From CADEFX01 sp050260355 (GTDB lineage Bacteria; Pseudomonadota; Alphaproteobacteria; Rhizobiales; Hyphomicrobiaceae), in contig JBLNBZ010000066.1 of the NCBI GenBank assembly GCA_050260355.1, positions 1 through 41,681 on the forward strand: a stretch of DNA of 41,681 bases, read 5' to 3'. The position numbers and the translations under genes were made by a program. The notes under the pieces are model-generated. The model saw nothing but the letters and a program-made list of their open reading frames with translations, was not told the origin of the DNA and ran no database searches. Shown here in pieces: positions 1-8,300 of the stretch (positions are counted from its first letter, which is position 1; every line of letters begins with the position of its first letter).

Positions 1-181
1 TGTCAATCCCGACATCCCGCTGTCGTTCAACGATATCGCGCGTCGCCGCCTTGCCCAGCTCCATCAGCCGCTGCTCGTCGATCGACTCACCGGCAGCGCG
101 CCTTGCGTAAAGCTCGACGAGCTGCGCTGGGCGCGGGAGGCTTCCGGCATGCGTGGTCAGGATCCTTTTTTCAGCAGTCAT
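1..181 (-). CDS. MetE-like (cobalamin-independent methionine synthase II family) protein, N-terminal part only
   Basis: The complement of the first 181 bases encodes an open reading frame that starts at an ATG (179-181) and runs off the left edge, so only about 60 residues are present. It begins MTAEKRILTTHAGSLPRP and continues with LVELYARRAAGESID. The TTHAGSLPRP-type opening is characteristic of the short MetE C-terminal-domain family, which contains methionine synthase II relatives and coenzyme M or thiol methyltransferases. I see no strong Shine-Dalgarno, only GAG about 7 bases upstream. The gene lies downstream of the MBL hydrolase on the same strand, with a 67-base gap, so the two may be co-transcribed. 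The zinc ligands lie in the missing part, so activity cannot be judged. Substrate unknown. Confidence 0.75.
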   Translation of the reverse strand, partial: MTAEKRILTTHAGSLPRPAQLVELYARRAAGESIDEQRLMELGKAATRDIVERQRDVGID

Positions 182-248
182 CTACAGGCTCGTTGGTAAG
201 ATGCGGGGTGTGCAGCTCGGTTGGGGGCAGCCACGGGAGGCTGCCTGC

Positions 249-1121
249 TCATGCCGGCACGATGTCGAAGGTGTCGCGCCACCGCTTCACCCGTCCCGTG
301 GACGGGGAGGGGAAATGCGCGGTGCACATCAGCGTGGACGTGTCGCAGAAGCGGCCGAACAGCCTGCGTCGCGATTCTCCCGCCAGCTTGGAATCGTAGT
401 CTGAAAGCATGCCGAGGTCCGGATACCGCGCCTGGATCGGCGAGTGGATCATATCTCCGGTGATCACCGCGTCCTGGCCGGCCTTGCCTACATGCACCGA
501 GTAATGGTCGATGGTGTGGCCGGGCGTGGGAATGAGCTGAACCAGATCGTTCAGCGTGTGATCGCTCTTCACGACAACCTCGCGCTTGGCTTCCACGATC
601 GGCAGAACCGAGTCGGTCACCCAGGGACAGCTCGTCGGGTCCTCCTTCTGGCGCTGGGTCCAATGCGTCAGCTCGCGATCCGCGAAGACGTATTTCGCCT
701 TGGGGAAGGTCGGGACCCAGCGTCCGTTCTCGAGCCGTGTGTTCCAGCCCACGTGATCGGTATGCAGGTGGGTGCACATCACGAAATCGATATCGTTGAC
801 CGTCAGGCCGGTGGCGGCCAGGCTCTTCTCGTAGCGGTCGCTGTTCATCATGTTCCAGAATGGCCGCGTCGGGCGCGACTTGTGATTACCGACGCAGGTG
901 TCGATCAGAATGGTGTGATGGCGCGTCTTGATGATGTAGCTTTGAATGCAGAGCATGATCTTGTCGGAGGGGTCGAGAAATCGCGGCGCCAGCCACGAGC
1001 GGTTTTCTGCCAGCATCTCCCTGGAGAGCGCCGGGAAAAAGGTTAGGGCATCGAAGAATGGACCTTCCTGCTCGATAATCCGGTGTATCGTGATGTCGCC
1101 AAGATCGATCTGAAGCGTCAT
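249..1121 (-). CDS. MBL-fold metallo-hydrolase
   Basis: This 290-residue protein has a metallo-beta-lactamase fold, a family of zinc hydrolases that open lactones, thioesters and similar bonds. The metal-binding motif THLHTDHVGW supplies H118, H120, D122 and H123. Further ligands are H202 in PTPGHTIDH, D223 in ITGDMIHSP and H269 in CTAHFPSP, so the binuclear site looks complete. There is no signal peptide, so it is probably cytoplasmic. The ATG at 1121 faces the divergent racemase-family gene across 100 bases, which must hold both promoters. The length fits single-domain members of the quorum-lactonase/SoxH-like group, but nothing visible fixes the substrate. The MetE-like gene downstream and the divergent racemase-like gene suggest a small catabolic island. 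Confidence 0.88.
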   Translation of the reverse strand: MTLQIDLGDITIHRIIEQEGPFFDALTFFPALSREMLAENRSWLAPRFLDPSDKIMLCIQSYIIKTRHHTILIDTCVGNHKSRPTRPFWNMMNSDRYEKSLAATGLTVNDIDFVMCTHLHTDHVGWNTRLENGRWVPTFPKAKYVFADRELTHWTQRQKEDPTSCPWVTDSVLPIVEAKREVVVKSDHTLNDLVQLIPTPGHTIDHYSVHVGKAGQDAVITGDMIHSPIQARYPDLGMLSDYDSKLAGESRRRLFGRFCDTSTLMCTAHFPSPSTGRVKRWRDTFDIVPA

Positions 1122-1221
1122 GATCGCTCACTCCTGTGCGTTGCCGCCCTGGGCCCGATGCTAGTGGCTCGGCGGCGGCTCGGATAGTGGGCAAGCGAAG
1201 AGGTGGTCGGGGAGGGAAAGT

Positions 1222-1968
1222 ATGCGTGACGTACTCGGTTGGCGCCGAAAATTCGGTGCGATTGCACCTTCGACGAATACGGTGGTGCAGCCCGATTACG
1301 ACGACATGCGCCCCTTTGGCGTGACCAATCACTACAGCCGCATCCTCACGCCGAACACCAACACTCTCAGCAACGAGAGCTTTAGGGCCGGTGTCGCCAC
1401 GATCAGCGAGAACGTGATGGACGCAGTCAAAAGCGTGATGACGTGCGAGCCGGACTACCTTGTGATGGGTATGTCCGCCATTACCTTCTTCGGCGGGTCC
1501 AAGGGTGCGGATGCTTTCGTGCGCCAAATCGAGGAGGCGACCGGCGTCGGCATCAGCGTCGGAAGTCATTCCGCGTCGGCTGCGCTACGGGCTTACGGTG
1601 GTGTCAAGCGCATCGCGATTCTCTCGCCCTACTGGCCAGTCATGAACGAGGAGGTGTCGCGGTACTTCGGCGACATGGGCTTTACCGTCGTGCGCGACAT
1701 CGCTTTGCGCTGCACATCCTGGACTGGCATTGCCGCCGTAACGCCGGCCCAGTGCCGCGAGGCACTTCGCAAGCTCGATGGCGACGACGTGGACGCGCTC
1801 GTTCAGGTCGGCACCAATCTGTCGATGGTGAGGCTCGCGGCGGCAGCCGAGCTCTGGCTCGGCAAGCCTGTGATTGCGATCAATACGGCGACCTACTGGC
1901 ACGCCCTGCGGGCCAACGGCATCGGGGACCGCATGCCCGGGTTCGGTCGGCTGCTGGAGGAATTCTGA
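1222..1968 (+). CDS. Maleate isomerase/arylmalonate decarboxylase-family protein (Asp/Glu racemase superfamily)
   Basis: A 248-residue protein of the Asp/Glu racemase superfamily, closest in layout to maleate cis-trans isomerase and arylmalonate decarboxylase. It opens with WRRKFGAIAPSTNTVVQPD, which matches the N-terminal phosphate/carboxylate-binding region of that group, and ends with the LGKPVIAINTATYWHAL and MPGFGRLLE segments. The two loops that usually carry catalytic cysteines read VMGMSAITFFGG (81-92) and VQVGTNLSM (195-203). Neither has a cysteine at the expected place, and C75 lies outside the loop. It may therefore catalyse a different reaction. A good Shine-Dalgarno, GGAGGG at 1211-1216, sits 5 bases before the ATG. 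The stop is 15 bases from the convergent efflux gene. Confidence 0.8.
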   Translation: MRDVLGWRRKFGAIAPSTNTVVQPDYDDMRPFGVTNHYSRILTPNTNTLSNESFRAGVATISENVMDAVKSVMTCEPDYLVMGMSAITFFGGSKGADAFVRQIEEATGVGISVGSHSASAALRAYGGVKRIAILSPYWPVMNEEVSRYFGDMGFTVVRDIALRCTSWTGIAAVTPAQCREALRKLDGDDVDALVQVGTNLSMVRLAAAAELWLGKPVIAINTATYWHALRANGIGDRMPGFGRLLEEF

Positions 1969-1983
1969 GCCGATACGCGTCGT

Positions 1984-4900
1984 TCATTCGGCAGCAGCGC
2001 GGTGCCGGACGGCCTCGTGCGGCGCCTCGGGCTCGGCTTGCGGCGTGCGCAGACCGATCAGATAGTTCGACAGCCGGTCGAGATACACGTAGATCACCGG
2101 CGTCGTGAAAAGCGTCAATGCTTGGCTGACGATCAGGCCGCCGACCATGGCGTAGCCGAGCGGCTGGCGGATCTCGGCTCCCGCGCCAGCCCCCAACATC
2201 AGCGGCACCCCGCCTAGCAGCGCCGCCATGGTCGTCATCATGATCGGTCGGAACCTGAGCAGGGCGGCCCGGCGGATGGCCTCGACGCTCGAGAGATGAT
2301 GCTCGCGCTCGGCCGTGATGGCGAAGTCGACCATCATGATGCCGTTCTTCTTGACGATGCCGATGAGCAGGATCACCCCAATCATCGCGACGAGACTGAA
2401 ATCGAAGCCGAACAGCATCAGCGCAGCAATCGCACCCGCGCCCGCCGAAGGCAGGGTGGAAAGAATGGTCAGCGGGTGAATGTAGCTTTCGTAAAGCACG
2501 CCCAGGATCAGATAGACGACGAACAGTGCCGCGCCGATGAGCATCGGCACCGTGCGCAGGGAGTCCTGAAAGGCCTGCGCGTTGCCCTGGAAGCTCGCGA
2601 TAAGCGATGCGGGCATCCGCATCTCACGCTCGGCGCGCTTGATCGCCTCGGTGGCCGTGCCGAGCGAACCGCCCGGGGCGAGGTTGAAGCTTATCGTGAT
2701 GGCAGGAAACTGACCCTGGTGATTGATGGATAGGGGAGCGGTCTTGCGCGTCGTCCATTTTGCGAACGCCGCAAGGGGCACCTGCTGGCCGGTGGTCGGC
2801 GACTTGATGTAGATCTTGTCGAGGCTGCTCACATCACCCTGCAGCTCCGGCAGGATCTCCATGATGACGTGATAGCTGTTTTGCTGCGTGAAGTACTGGG
2901 CGATCTGGCGCTGCCCGAAGGCGTCGTAGAGTGTGTCATCGATGAGCTGCGGCGTCAGGCCATAGCGGGAAGCCTGATCCCGGTCGATGGCCAGCGTCAG
3001 CGCCGTGCCCGATGTCTGCTGGTCCGTTGCGACATCGCGAAGCTCCGGGATCGTCTTGAGCTTCTCCAGAACCTTGGGCGCCCACTCGCTTAGCTCGTCG
3101 AAGTTGGCATCCTGCAGCGTGTATTGGAACTGCGTGCGCGACAGCCTGCCGCCGACGTTCACGTCTTGGGCCGCTTGCATGAAGAGGCGTGCGCCTTCGA
3201 CCTTTTCCAGCTGGGGTCGCAACCGGGCAATGATCTCGCCGGCCGACGCGTCCCGTTCGCTGCGCGGCTTGAGCGTAATGAAGAACCGGCCGCTGTTGAG
3301 GGTCGACGTCGAGCCGCCGGTGCCGATTACCATGGCATAGGTGGCCACAGCCGGGTCCTTGCCGATGATCTCGCCCAGAGCCTCCTGCTTGCTCATCATG
3401 TCCCTGAAGGAGATATCCTGGGCGGCCTCCGAGATACCTGTGATCAGGCCTGTGTCCTGCTGCGGGAAGAAGCCCTTCGGAATGGTAACGAAAAGGTAGC
3501 CCGTGAGGATCACCGTCGCGAAAAAGCAGCAAAGTATGGAGAATTGGTGCCATAGGACAAAATCGAGACCGCGCTCGTAGGCTTTCAACATCGCATCGAA
3601 GCCACGCTCCGTGATCTCATAGAACCAGCTGTGCTTGACCTCCCGTTCGGCGCGCAGAAAGCGCGATGCCATCATTGGCGTCAGTGTCAGTGCGACGAAC
3701 GCCGACACGCCGATGCACATGGTCGTGGTTACCGCAAACTCGCGGAACAGGCGGCCGATGATGCCGCCGAGCATGAGGAGCGGGATGAACACGGCCACCA
3801 GCGAGAAGCTGATGGATAAGATCGTGAACGCGATCTCGCCGGCGCCCTTATAGGCGGCCTGGACCGGCGTCATGCCATCCTCGACGTAGCGGACGATGTT
3901 CTCCAACATGACGATCGCGTCGTCGACGACGAATCCGACCGAGATCGTCAGCGCCATCAGCGAGATGTTGTCGAGGCTGTAGCTCAGCAGGTACATGAGC
4001 GCGCAGGTGCCGAGGAGCGAAAGTGGAACCGTTACGCTCGGGATGACGGTGGCCCAGAAGGTGCGCAAGAACACAAAGATGACCCCGACCACCAGACCGA
4101 TCGTGAGCAGCAAGGTGAACTGAACGTCCTCGACGGAGGCGCGGATCGTCTGCGTCCGGTCGCTGAGGATGCCGACGTGGATCGAGGGAGGCATGGCCGC
4201 TCGCAGTCGCGGCAGCTCCGCCTTGATACGGTCGACCGTCTCGATCACGTTAGCGCCGGGCTGCTTGAAGACGATCAGAAACACGCCTCGCTTGCCGGAA
4301 GCCCAGGCGGCCTTCTTCGCATCCTCCGGACCCGCCACCGCCTGACCGATATCGCTGACGCGCACGGGCGCGCCGTTGCGGTAGGCGACGATGATATCAT
4401 TCCAGGCCGCTGCCGCAGTGAGCTGATCGTTGGCGTAGATCGTATAGCTGCGCGTGCCGCCGTCGATGCTTCCTTTCGGCGAGTTCACGGTGGTGATCGA
4501 AAGCGGAATGCGCACGTCCTCAAGGGACAGGTTCTTGGCGACCAGCTTGGCAGGGTCGAGCTGGATGCGAATGGCGGGCTTCTGCTCGCCGCCTATGGTG
4601 ACCTGCCCTACGCCGGAGATCTGACTGATCTGCTGCGCCAACTTGGTGTCGGCATTATCGTCGACGTCGGTCAGCGGCATAGCATCGGACGTGACCGACA
4701 GTAACAGGATCGGGGAATCGGCCGGGTTCACCTTCCGATAGGTGGGCGGACTTGGGAGGTTCTTGGGCAGTTGCCCGCTAGCGGCATTGATGGCGGACTG
4801 AATGTCGTTGGCAGCTGCGTCGATGTTCCGGTCCAACTCGAACTGCACAACGATGGTGGTCGACCCGAGACCGCTCGACGACGTTGTCTGCGTCACCCCG

Positions 4901-5130
4901 GGGATTTGCGCGAACTGCCGTTCGAGTGGCTGGGCAACCGAGGACGCCATGGTCTCCGGACTGGCGCCCGGAAGCGATGCCGAAACCTGAATGGTCGGAA
5001 AGTCGACTTTCGGTAGCGGGGCTACAGGCAGCATCGGAAACGCGACGAGCCCCAGGAACAGGATGCCCACCATGATGAGCGACGTGGCGATGGGATAGCG
5101 AATGAAGGGTGCCGAGATGCCTCCGCCCAT
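1984..5130 (-). CDS. RND multidrug efflux permease (MdtB/MdtC-like)
   Basis: This 1048-residue inner-membrane protein is a full-length hydrophobe/amphiphile efflux RND pump. TM1 follows MGGGISAPFIRYPIATSLIM. The TM4 proton-relay aspartates are D403 and D404 in GFVVDDAIVMLEN. The large mid-protein motif IPKGFFPQQDTG is typical of the MdtB/MdtC subgroup, as is VKKNGIMMVDFA near the C terminus. The pump would expel drugs, bile-salt-like amphiphiles or metabolites by proton antiport, working with its adaptor and an outer-membrane channel. The adaptor gene ends 2 bases upstream, so the two form one operon. Unlike enterobacterial mdtABC there is only one pump gene, and no outer-membrane factor is visible in the window. 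Substrate range cannot be read from sequence. Confidence 0.95.
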   Translation of the reverse strand: MGGGISAPFIRYPIATSLIMVGILFLGLVAFPMLPVAPLPKVDFPTIQVSASLPGASPETMASSVAQPLERQFAQIPGVTQTTSSSGLGSTTIVVQFELDRNIDAAANDIQSAINAASGQLPKNLPSPPTYRKVNPADSPILLLSVTSDAMPLTDVDDNADTKLAQQISQISGVGQVTIGGEQKPAIRIQLDPAKLVAKNLSLEDVRIPLSITTVNSPKGSIDGGTRSYTIYANDQLTAAAAWNDIIVAYRNGAPVRVSDIGQAVAGPEDAKKAAWASGKRGVFLIVFKQPGANVIETVDRIKAELPRLRAAMPPSIHVGILSDRTQTIRASVEDVQFTLLLTIGLVVGVIFVFLRTFWATVIPSVTVPLSLLGTCALMYLLSYSLDNISLMALTISVGFVVDDAIVMLENIVRYVEDGMTPVQAAYKGAGEIAFTILSISFSLVAVFIPLLMLGGIIGRLFREFAVTTTMCIGVSAFVALTLTPMMASRFLRAEREVKHSWFYEITERGFDAMLKAYERGLDFVLWHQFSILCCFFATVILTGYLFVTIPKGFFPQQDTGLITGISEAAQDISFRDMMSKQEALGEIIGKDPAVATYAMVIGTGGSTSTLNSGRFFITLKPRSERDASAGEIIARLRPQLEKVEGARLFMQAAQDVNVGGRLSRTQFQYTLQDANFDELSEWAPKVLEKLKTIPELRDVATDQQTSGTALTLAIDRDQASRYGLTPQLIDDTLYDAFGQRQIAQYFTQQNSYHVIMEILPELQGDVSSLDKIYIKSPTTGQQVPLAAFAKWTTRKTAPLSINHQGQFPAITISFNLAPGGSLGTATEAIKRAEREMRMPASLIASFQGNAQAFQDSLRTVPMLIGAALFVVYLILGVLYESYIHPLTILSTLPSAGAGAIAALMLFGFDFSLVAMIGVILLIGIVKKNGIMMVDFAITAEREHHLSSVEAIRRAALLRFRPIMMTTMAALLGGVPLMLGAGAGAEIRQPLGYAMVGGLIVSQALTLFTTPVIYVYLDRLSNYLIGLRTPQAEPEAPHEAVRHRAAAE

Positions 5131-5132
5131 GG

Positions 5133-6374
5133 CTAGTCCACCTTTTCCGCGGCGGTTTTCGAGGCGGTGTCCTCATCGCGATCGGGAAGGATTTGCACCG
5201 GCCCGCCCGGCACCACGCGGTAGTGTCCGGCGGTGATGATGCGCTCTCCGAGCGCAAGGCCCGCTTCCACCAGTGCCTGACCATCTGTGATCGGGCCCAC
5301 CTTGAGGGCACGCATCTCTGCGCGATTGTCCTTCGTCACGACGTAGGCGTAGAGGCCGTTGGGCCCCCGCTGCACTGCGCGGTCGGGCACGACAACCGCG
5401 TCCTTGATGGTTTTCACGAGCAGTCGTGTCGTCACCGACAGCCCGGGCCAGAGCGCGTTATCCGGGTTGTCGAAAATCGCTTTCAGCTTGACTGTGCCGC
5501 TCGCCGGGTCGACTTGGTTGTCGACCAGTTTCAGAAAGCCTTCGGCCAGACGCCGCCGCCCGTCGGAGCTGAGCGCCGTCGTCGGCAAAGCGCCGTTCTT
5601 CAAACCCGCATTGATTTCCGGAAGCTCTTGCTCGGGCGCGGTGAAGACGACCGAGATGGGCTGAAGCTGGGTTACCGTGAGCACGCCGGTCTGATCGTTT
5701 GCATGCACGATGTTGCCAGGGTCGACGAGGCGAAAGCCGGCCCGGCCCGTAAGTGGCGACCTGATCGTGGTGTATGCGAGCTGCACCTTGGCGCTTTCGA
5801 TGGCAGCCTGATCGGCCTGGACCAGTGCGGTCAGGTTGGCGACGGTGGCAACCCGCTGGTCGAGCAGCTGCTTCGTCGCGTCGCCTTGCTTGGCGAGGAT
5901 CGAGGTGCGCTCCAGATCTTGTTTGGCGTTGTTGAGGCTTGCCTGATCCTGGGCCAGCTTGGCGACAGCCTGGTCGAGGGCCGCCTGAAACGGCGCCGGG
6001 TCGATCTGGACGAGAAGATCGCCCGCTTTCACCATCTGACCTTCTTCGAACCCGACCTTCTCGATTTGACCGTCGACACGCGATCGCACCGTGATCATGT
6101 TGACGGGCTGCACGGTGCCGAGGCCCGTCAAATAGATTGGAAAGTCCTTCCTCTCGACCGTGGCGACGCTCACGGGGGCGGGGATTTGTACGGCCTGGTG
6201 CGGCTGCGAGGGACGGTGAAAGTGCGTCCACCCCCAGTACGACGCTATCCCGACAAGCGCGGCCACAGCGAGCAGCCAGCGCCTCCGAGATCGCCCGGTC
6301 CTGGGAGTTTGGATGTCCGGTCTCATTAACAAGCGCGCTTTCCTTTGGCGATCACGCCGATCCCGGCTTGTCAT
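5133..6374 (-). CDS. RND efflux periplasmic adaptor (MdtA-like membrane fusion protein)
   Basis: A 413-residue membrane fusion protein that bridges the RND pump and an outer-membrane channel. A basic N terminus precedes one transmembrane anchor (about 32-49, WLLAVAALVGIASYWGW). Next come the biotinyl-lipoyl half motif around VRSRVDGQIEKVGFEEGQMV, a helical hairpin rich in Q, A and K (about 130-195), the second lipoyl half LAYTTIRSPLTGRAG, and the beta-barrel and membrane-proximal domains. It is upstream of the pump gene with a 2-base gap, so translation is probably coupled. The ATG at 6374 has no strong Shine-Dalgarno. An in-frame ATG at 6326 (MRPDIQTPRTG) is an alternative start that would still keep the membrane anchor. 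Confidence 0.93.
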   Translation of the reverse strand: MTSRDRRDRQRKARLLMRPDIQTPRTGRSRRRWLLAVAALVGIASYWGWTHFHRPSQPHQAVQIPAPVSVATVERKDFPIYLTGLGTVQPVNMITVRSRVDGQIEKVGFEEGQMVKAGDLLVQIDPAPFQAALDQAVAKLAQDQASLNNAKQDLERTSILAKQGDATKQLLDQRVATVANLTALVQADQAAIESAKVQLAYTTIRSPLTGRAGFRLVDPGNIVHANDQTGVLTVTQLQPISVVFTAPEQELPEINAGLKNGALPTTALSSDGRRRLAEGFLKLVDNQVDPASGTVKLKAIFDNPDNALWPGLSVTTRLLVKTIKDAVVVPDRAVQRGPNGLYAYVVTKDNRAEMRALKVGPITDGQALVEAGLALGERIITAGHYRVVPGGPVQILPDRDEDTASKTAAEKVD

Positions 6375-6746
6375 TCGCTGCCGGCCATCATCCCACGCTG
6401 TGGCCTCCCATGATTTTGGGGCTTCCTCCCACTTGCCGGCGCGCCCCGCCTGGTTGGGCTAACCCTTCCCGTCTACAGCAGTCCTCTTCTGTAACGCACT
6501 CGCAGAGTGCGCCCGTCGCAGTTGACGAAAACGTGTTCCCGCCGAGCCGGTTGGCTTATTGAGGTGAACTAAGCCGGAGCCAGCGCTCTAGGCGGCGTTC
6601 TGGAACGAAACGGCCCGCGGTTCCGAGACCATTTGCCGGATCCTGCCCGAAGCATAGAATCGCTCGTAGCTTGTTGCCGCGAGCATGCTCCGCGGTCAAA
6701 GGACGCACGAGGATGCGACATGCGTGTGACGGCCTTGGCACCGGCC
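6375..6746. other. Gap of about 370 bases between the efflux operon and the small ORF
   Basis: No convincing gene is visible here. Short open frames occur on both strands but lack ribosome-binding sites and family signatures. The part next to 6374 must carry the promoter of the efflux operon on the minus strand. The only ordered element I see is the inverted repeat at 6495-6511, listed separately. No regulator gene such as tetR or marR sits beside the pump, so any local control must come from elsewhere or from this gap. Confidence 0.5.
6495..6511. promoter_or_regulatory. Inverted repeat upstream of the efflux operon
   Basis: The sequence CGCACT, five bases, AGTGCG is a perfect 6-bp inverted repeat about 120 bases upstream of the adaptor start. 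No T-tract follows it on either strand, so it is not a standard terminator. It could be an operator for a repressor of the pump, or chance in GC-rich DNA. Confidence 0.25.
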
Positions 6747-6947
6747 CTAGCCGTTTCCGCGTGATGCTATTGGAACGATCGTCAGCTCGCCGCCGGTTTC
6801 GCTGATGCTGTAGCAGCCAGGAGAGGTCAGCGCGTCCATCGACGCGGCCAGAATGTCCGGGACCTCACCATTCGACGCGAGCGCGGGCATACCGCCGATG
6901 CTCGTCGAGGATGTGGTCGATGCCTCGAGGCTTGCAATCATGATCAT
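6747..6947 (-). CDS. Possible small protein (66 residues), unknown function
   Basis: A short open frame begins at an ATG (6945-6947) that has a good Shine-Dalgarno, AGGGGAG (complement of 6954-6960), 6 bases upstream. The protein starts MIMIASLEASTTSSTSIGG and ends ELTIVPIASRGNG. It is rich in Ser, Thr, Ala and Gly, with a single cysteine in SPGCYSISE, and has no transmembrane segment. An upstream in-frame start at 6977 would add ten residues but bypass the Shine-Dalgarno. I do not recognise the family. Leader-like, Ser/Thr-rich small proteins of this kind can be peptide-modification substrates, but no modifying enzyme is next to it. It may also be a chance frame. Confidence 0.4.
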   Translation of the reverse strand: MIMIASLEASTTSSTSIGGMPALASNGEVPDILAASMDALTSPGCYSISETGGELTIVPIASRGNG

Positions 6948-7220
6948 CGTTGGCTCCCCTTGCGATAGCGGCAGCATCAGGCTGATGGCAATCTAGCGAT
7001 GCAAGCTCAGCTCGACTGTTCCCCTGGAAACGACGTCGCCGAAATGAGAGGCGGGCCGAGTCGATCGGCCCACGGGGCGCATAGGGTGATGACCGGTTTC
7101 GGGTTGGCGCGCGCCTTTGAATTTGAGAGCAAGAGGCGGAGTGCCGGCCGGCCCACGGATCTCTAGATGAAAGGTCAGGCGAAGCCCTCAGTGGGTCCGC
7201 AGGACCTGATGGAGACGAAG

Positions 7221-8300
7221 ATGAGCATCCAGATCACAGGTGTAACGCCGCGCCAGTTCGAAGGTAGCAACTCGCGCTGGGATGCGGTCGTGCGCCGCGA
7301 TCCCGCTGCCGACGGGACTTTCGTCTACGCCGTGGCGACGACGGGCGTGTACTGCCGTCCTTCTTGCGGCTCGAGAAGACCTCGCCGAGAGAACGTCAGC
7401 TTCCACGCGACGGCTGCCGACGCGGAACGATCGGGTTTTCGTCCGTGCAAACGTTGCCGCCCCGACGGAGCTGGGCTCGCTGCGCGCAACGCAGCAGTCG
7501 TGGCCCAAGCCTGCCGTTCGATCGAGGAGGCCGAGGTGATGCCGAGCCTCGATTCGCTGGCCAACGCGGCCGGCATGAGCCGCTTCCATTTTCACCGTCT
7601 GTTCAAGTCGGCCACCGGCGTGACGCCGAAGGCGTACGGCGACGCCCACCGGAGCCATCGCATGCGCAACGAGCTCTCCGCCGGCGGAACCGTCACCGAG
7701 GCCATCTACGGCGCCGGCTTCAACTCGAGCGGGCGCTTCTACGCCGCCTCGAATAAGCGGCTTGGCATGACGCCGACCGCCTACAAGGAAGGAGGCCCGG
7801 GCGTCACGCTGCGCTTTGCCGTTGGTCAGTGCTCGCTGGGTGCGATACTGGTGGCGGCCACCGACAAGGGCGTGTGTGCCATCGAATTCGGCGAGGAGCC
7901 CGAGGGCCTGGTGCATGGTCTGCAGGATCGGTTTCCCAAGGCGCAACTGGTTGGCGGCGATCCCGCATTCGAACGGGTGGTGGCCATCGTGGTCGGCTTC
8001 GTCGAGGCTCCCGCACGTGGGCTGGAGCTCCCGCTCGACGTGCGTGGCACGGCCTTCCAGCAGCGTGTATGGGAGGCGCTACGCAGCATCCCGCTCGGCT
8101 CCACACGCACCTACGGCGAGATCGCCGAGCTGCTCGGCACCCCCAGGGCCGTGCGTGCTGTGGCGCAGGCGTGCGCGTCCAATCCGCTGGCCGTTGCCAT
8201 TCCCTGTCACCGGGTCGTGCGGACCGACGGCTCGCTGTCGGGATACCGGTGGGGCGTGGAGCGCAAGCGGGCTCTGCTCGCGCGGGAGGTGGCGGCATGA
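7221..8300 (+). CDS. ada: Ada: bifunctional methylphosphotriester/O6-methylguanine-DNA methyltransferase and activator
   Basis: This 359-residue protein has the full Ada layout. The N-terminal zinc domain has C45, C49, C76 and C79 (YCRPSC and FRPCKRC), where the first cysteine takes the methyl group from phosphotriesters. An AraC-type helix-turn-helix follows (about 92-188, SRFHFHRLFKSATGVTPKAY). The C-terminal methyltransferase domain carries the acceptor C329 in IPCHRVV. Methylation of the N-terminal domain turns Ada into an activator of the adaptive response, so it probably controls its own operon. I chose the ATG at 7221 because GGAG lies 6 bases upstream. In-frame ATGs at 7209 and 7167 are alternatives. 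The downstream oxygenase start overlaps the stop codon. I did not find a clear Ada box upstream. Confidence 0.95.
   Translation: MSIQITGVTPRQFEGSNSRWDAVVRRDPAADGTFVYAVATTGVYCRPSCGSRRPRRENVSFHATAADAERSGFRPCKRCRPDGAGLAARNAAVVAQACRSIEEAEVMPSLDSLANAAGMSRFHFHRLFKSATGVTPKAYGDAHRSHRMRNELSAGGTVTEAIYGAGFNSSGRFYAASNKRLGMTPTAYKEGGPGVTLRFAVGQCSLGAILVAATDKGVCAIEFGEEPEGLVHGLQDRFPKAQLVGGDPAFERVVAIVVGFVEAPARGLELPLDVRGTAFQQRVWEALRSIPLGSTRTYGEIAELLGTPRAVRAVAQACASNPLAVAIPCHRVVRTDGSLSGYRWGVERKRALLAREVAA

Noticed and set aside
5109..6329. 406-residue open frame on the plus strand
   Set aside because: It is antisense to the adaptor gene. In GC-rich DNA such mirror frames are common, and the protein has no family signature.
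6556..6741. 61-residue minus-strand open frame
   Set aside because: No Shine-Dalgarno was seen, the composition is Arg- and Pro-rich, and no family is recognisable.
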